A stretch of 64,000 nt of DNA from Flavobacterium humidisoli (lineage in GTDB: Bacteria > Bacteroidota > Bacteroidia > Flavobacteriales > Flavobacteriaceae). The notes below the pieces were generated by a model. It was not told where the DNA came from. It did not search any database and saw only the letters and a list, made by a program, of their open reading frames with translations. Numbering within the stretch: the first letter of the stretch is position 1; every line of letters begins with the position of its first letter. Positions 63,926-64,000 of the stretch are shown here, piece after piece. The stretch is from positions 2,728,001-2,792,000 of the forward strand of contig NZ_CP096829.1 of the NCBI RefSeq assembly GCF_023272795.1. Direction: 5' to 3'. The translations under genes and the position numbers were made by a program.

Positions 63926-64000
63926 ATCTTCCGTGCAGATTGCAGATGGACTGCAGTCAGACCGCTTCTTCTGTTTGGGAACCAGCCTGAAGGGCGGTTT

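Overview
The window looks like chromosome from a Flavobacterium-type member of the Bacteroidota. The DNA is AT-rich, promoters match the Bacteroidota form TAnnTTTG, and lineage-specific systems are present: type IX secretion (T9SS) type B sorting domains with PorP/SprF partners, grasp-with-spasm peptide maturases, and PcfJ/PcfK conjugative-element genes. No rRNA, tRNA or CRISPR array was seen. The species is inferred only from these features.

Layout. (1) 1-16.9 kb holds two consecutive cassettes of surface adhesin, PorP/SprF protein and OmpA/PD40 protein. The first adhesin is cut by the window start. The second is a 2798-residue protein carrying 17 tandem 237-bp repeats. A decayed IS3-family element separates the cassettes. 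(2) 16.9-22.3 kb is an insertion-sequence graveyard around one secreted surface protein. (3) 22.3-39 kb is a defence island: RloA/RloB; a possible structured RNA with no protein partner; Hachiman (HamA/HamB); a five-gene minus-strand operon with a three-domain ubiquitin-like protein, E2-like, E1-like, DUF6527 and DUF2188 proteins; a divergent operon of XRE regulator, ImmA-type protease, compact UvrD-like helicase and an unrecognised 640-residue protein; and a helicase IV-like protein with an embedded nuclease-like domain. A promoter-terminator pair between the divergent operons may encode a small RNA. (4) 40.3-59.1 kb is a peptide natural-product region. It has a graspetide locus (precursor, ATP-grasp, small protein, SPASM protein), a split lanthipeptide-type dehydratase with two candidate precursors, a prolyl oligopeptidase and a TPR-HTH regulator, and a double-glycine bacteriocin locus with a C39-peptidase ABC exporter and HlyD adaptor. 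(5) 59.1-64 kb is part of a conjugative element (RadC-like, PcfJ, PcfK, SSB), with an IS6-family insertion that removed the radC start.

How the genes work together. Adhesins should be exported by T9SS with their own SprF-like partner and anchored through the OmpA-like protein. The island combines several independent anti-phage modules. The peptide loci pair short precursors followed by hairpins with maturation or export genes, and two of them carry the same TTGGCC-centred palindrome upstream. The best candidates for undescribed biology are the XRE-ImmA-UvrD-640aa operon, its putative adjacent sRNA and operators, the structured RNA near 25 kb, and the palindrome linking the two peptide loci.
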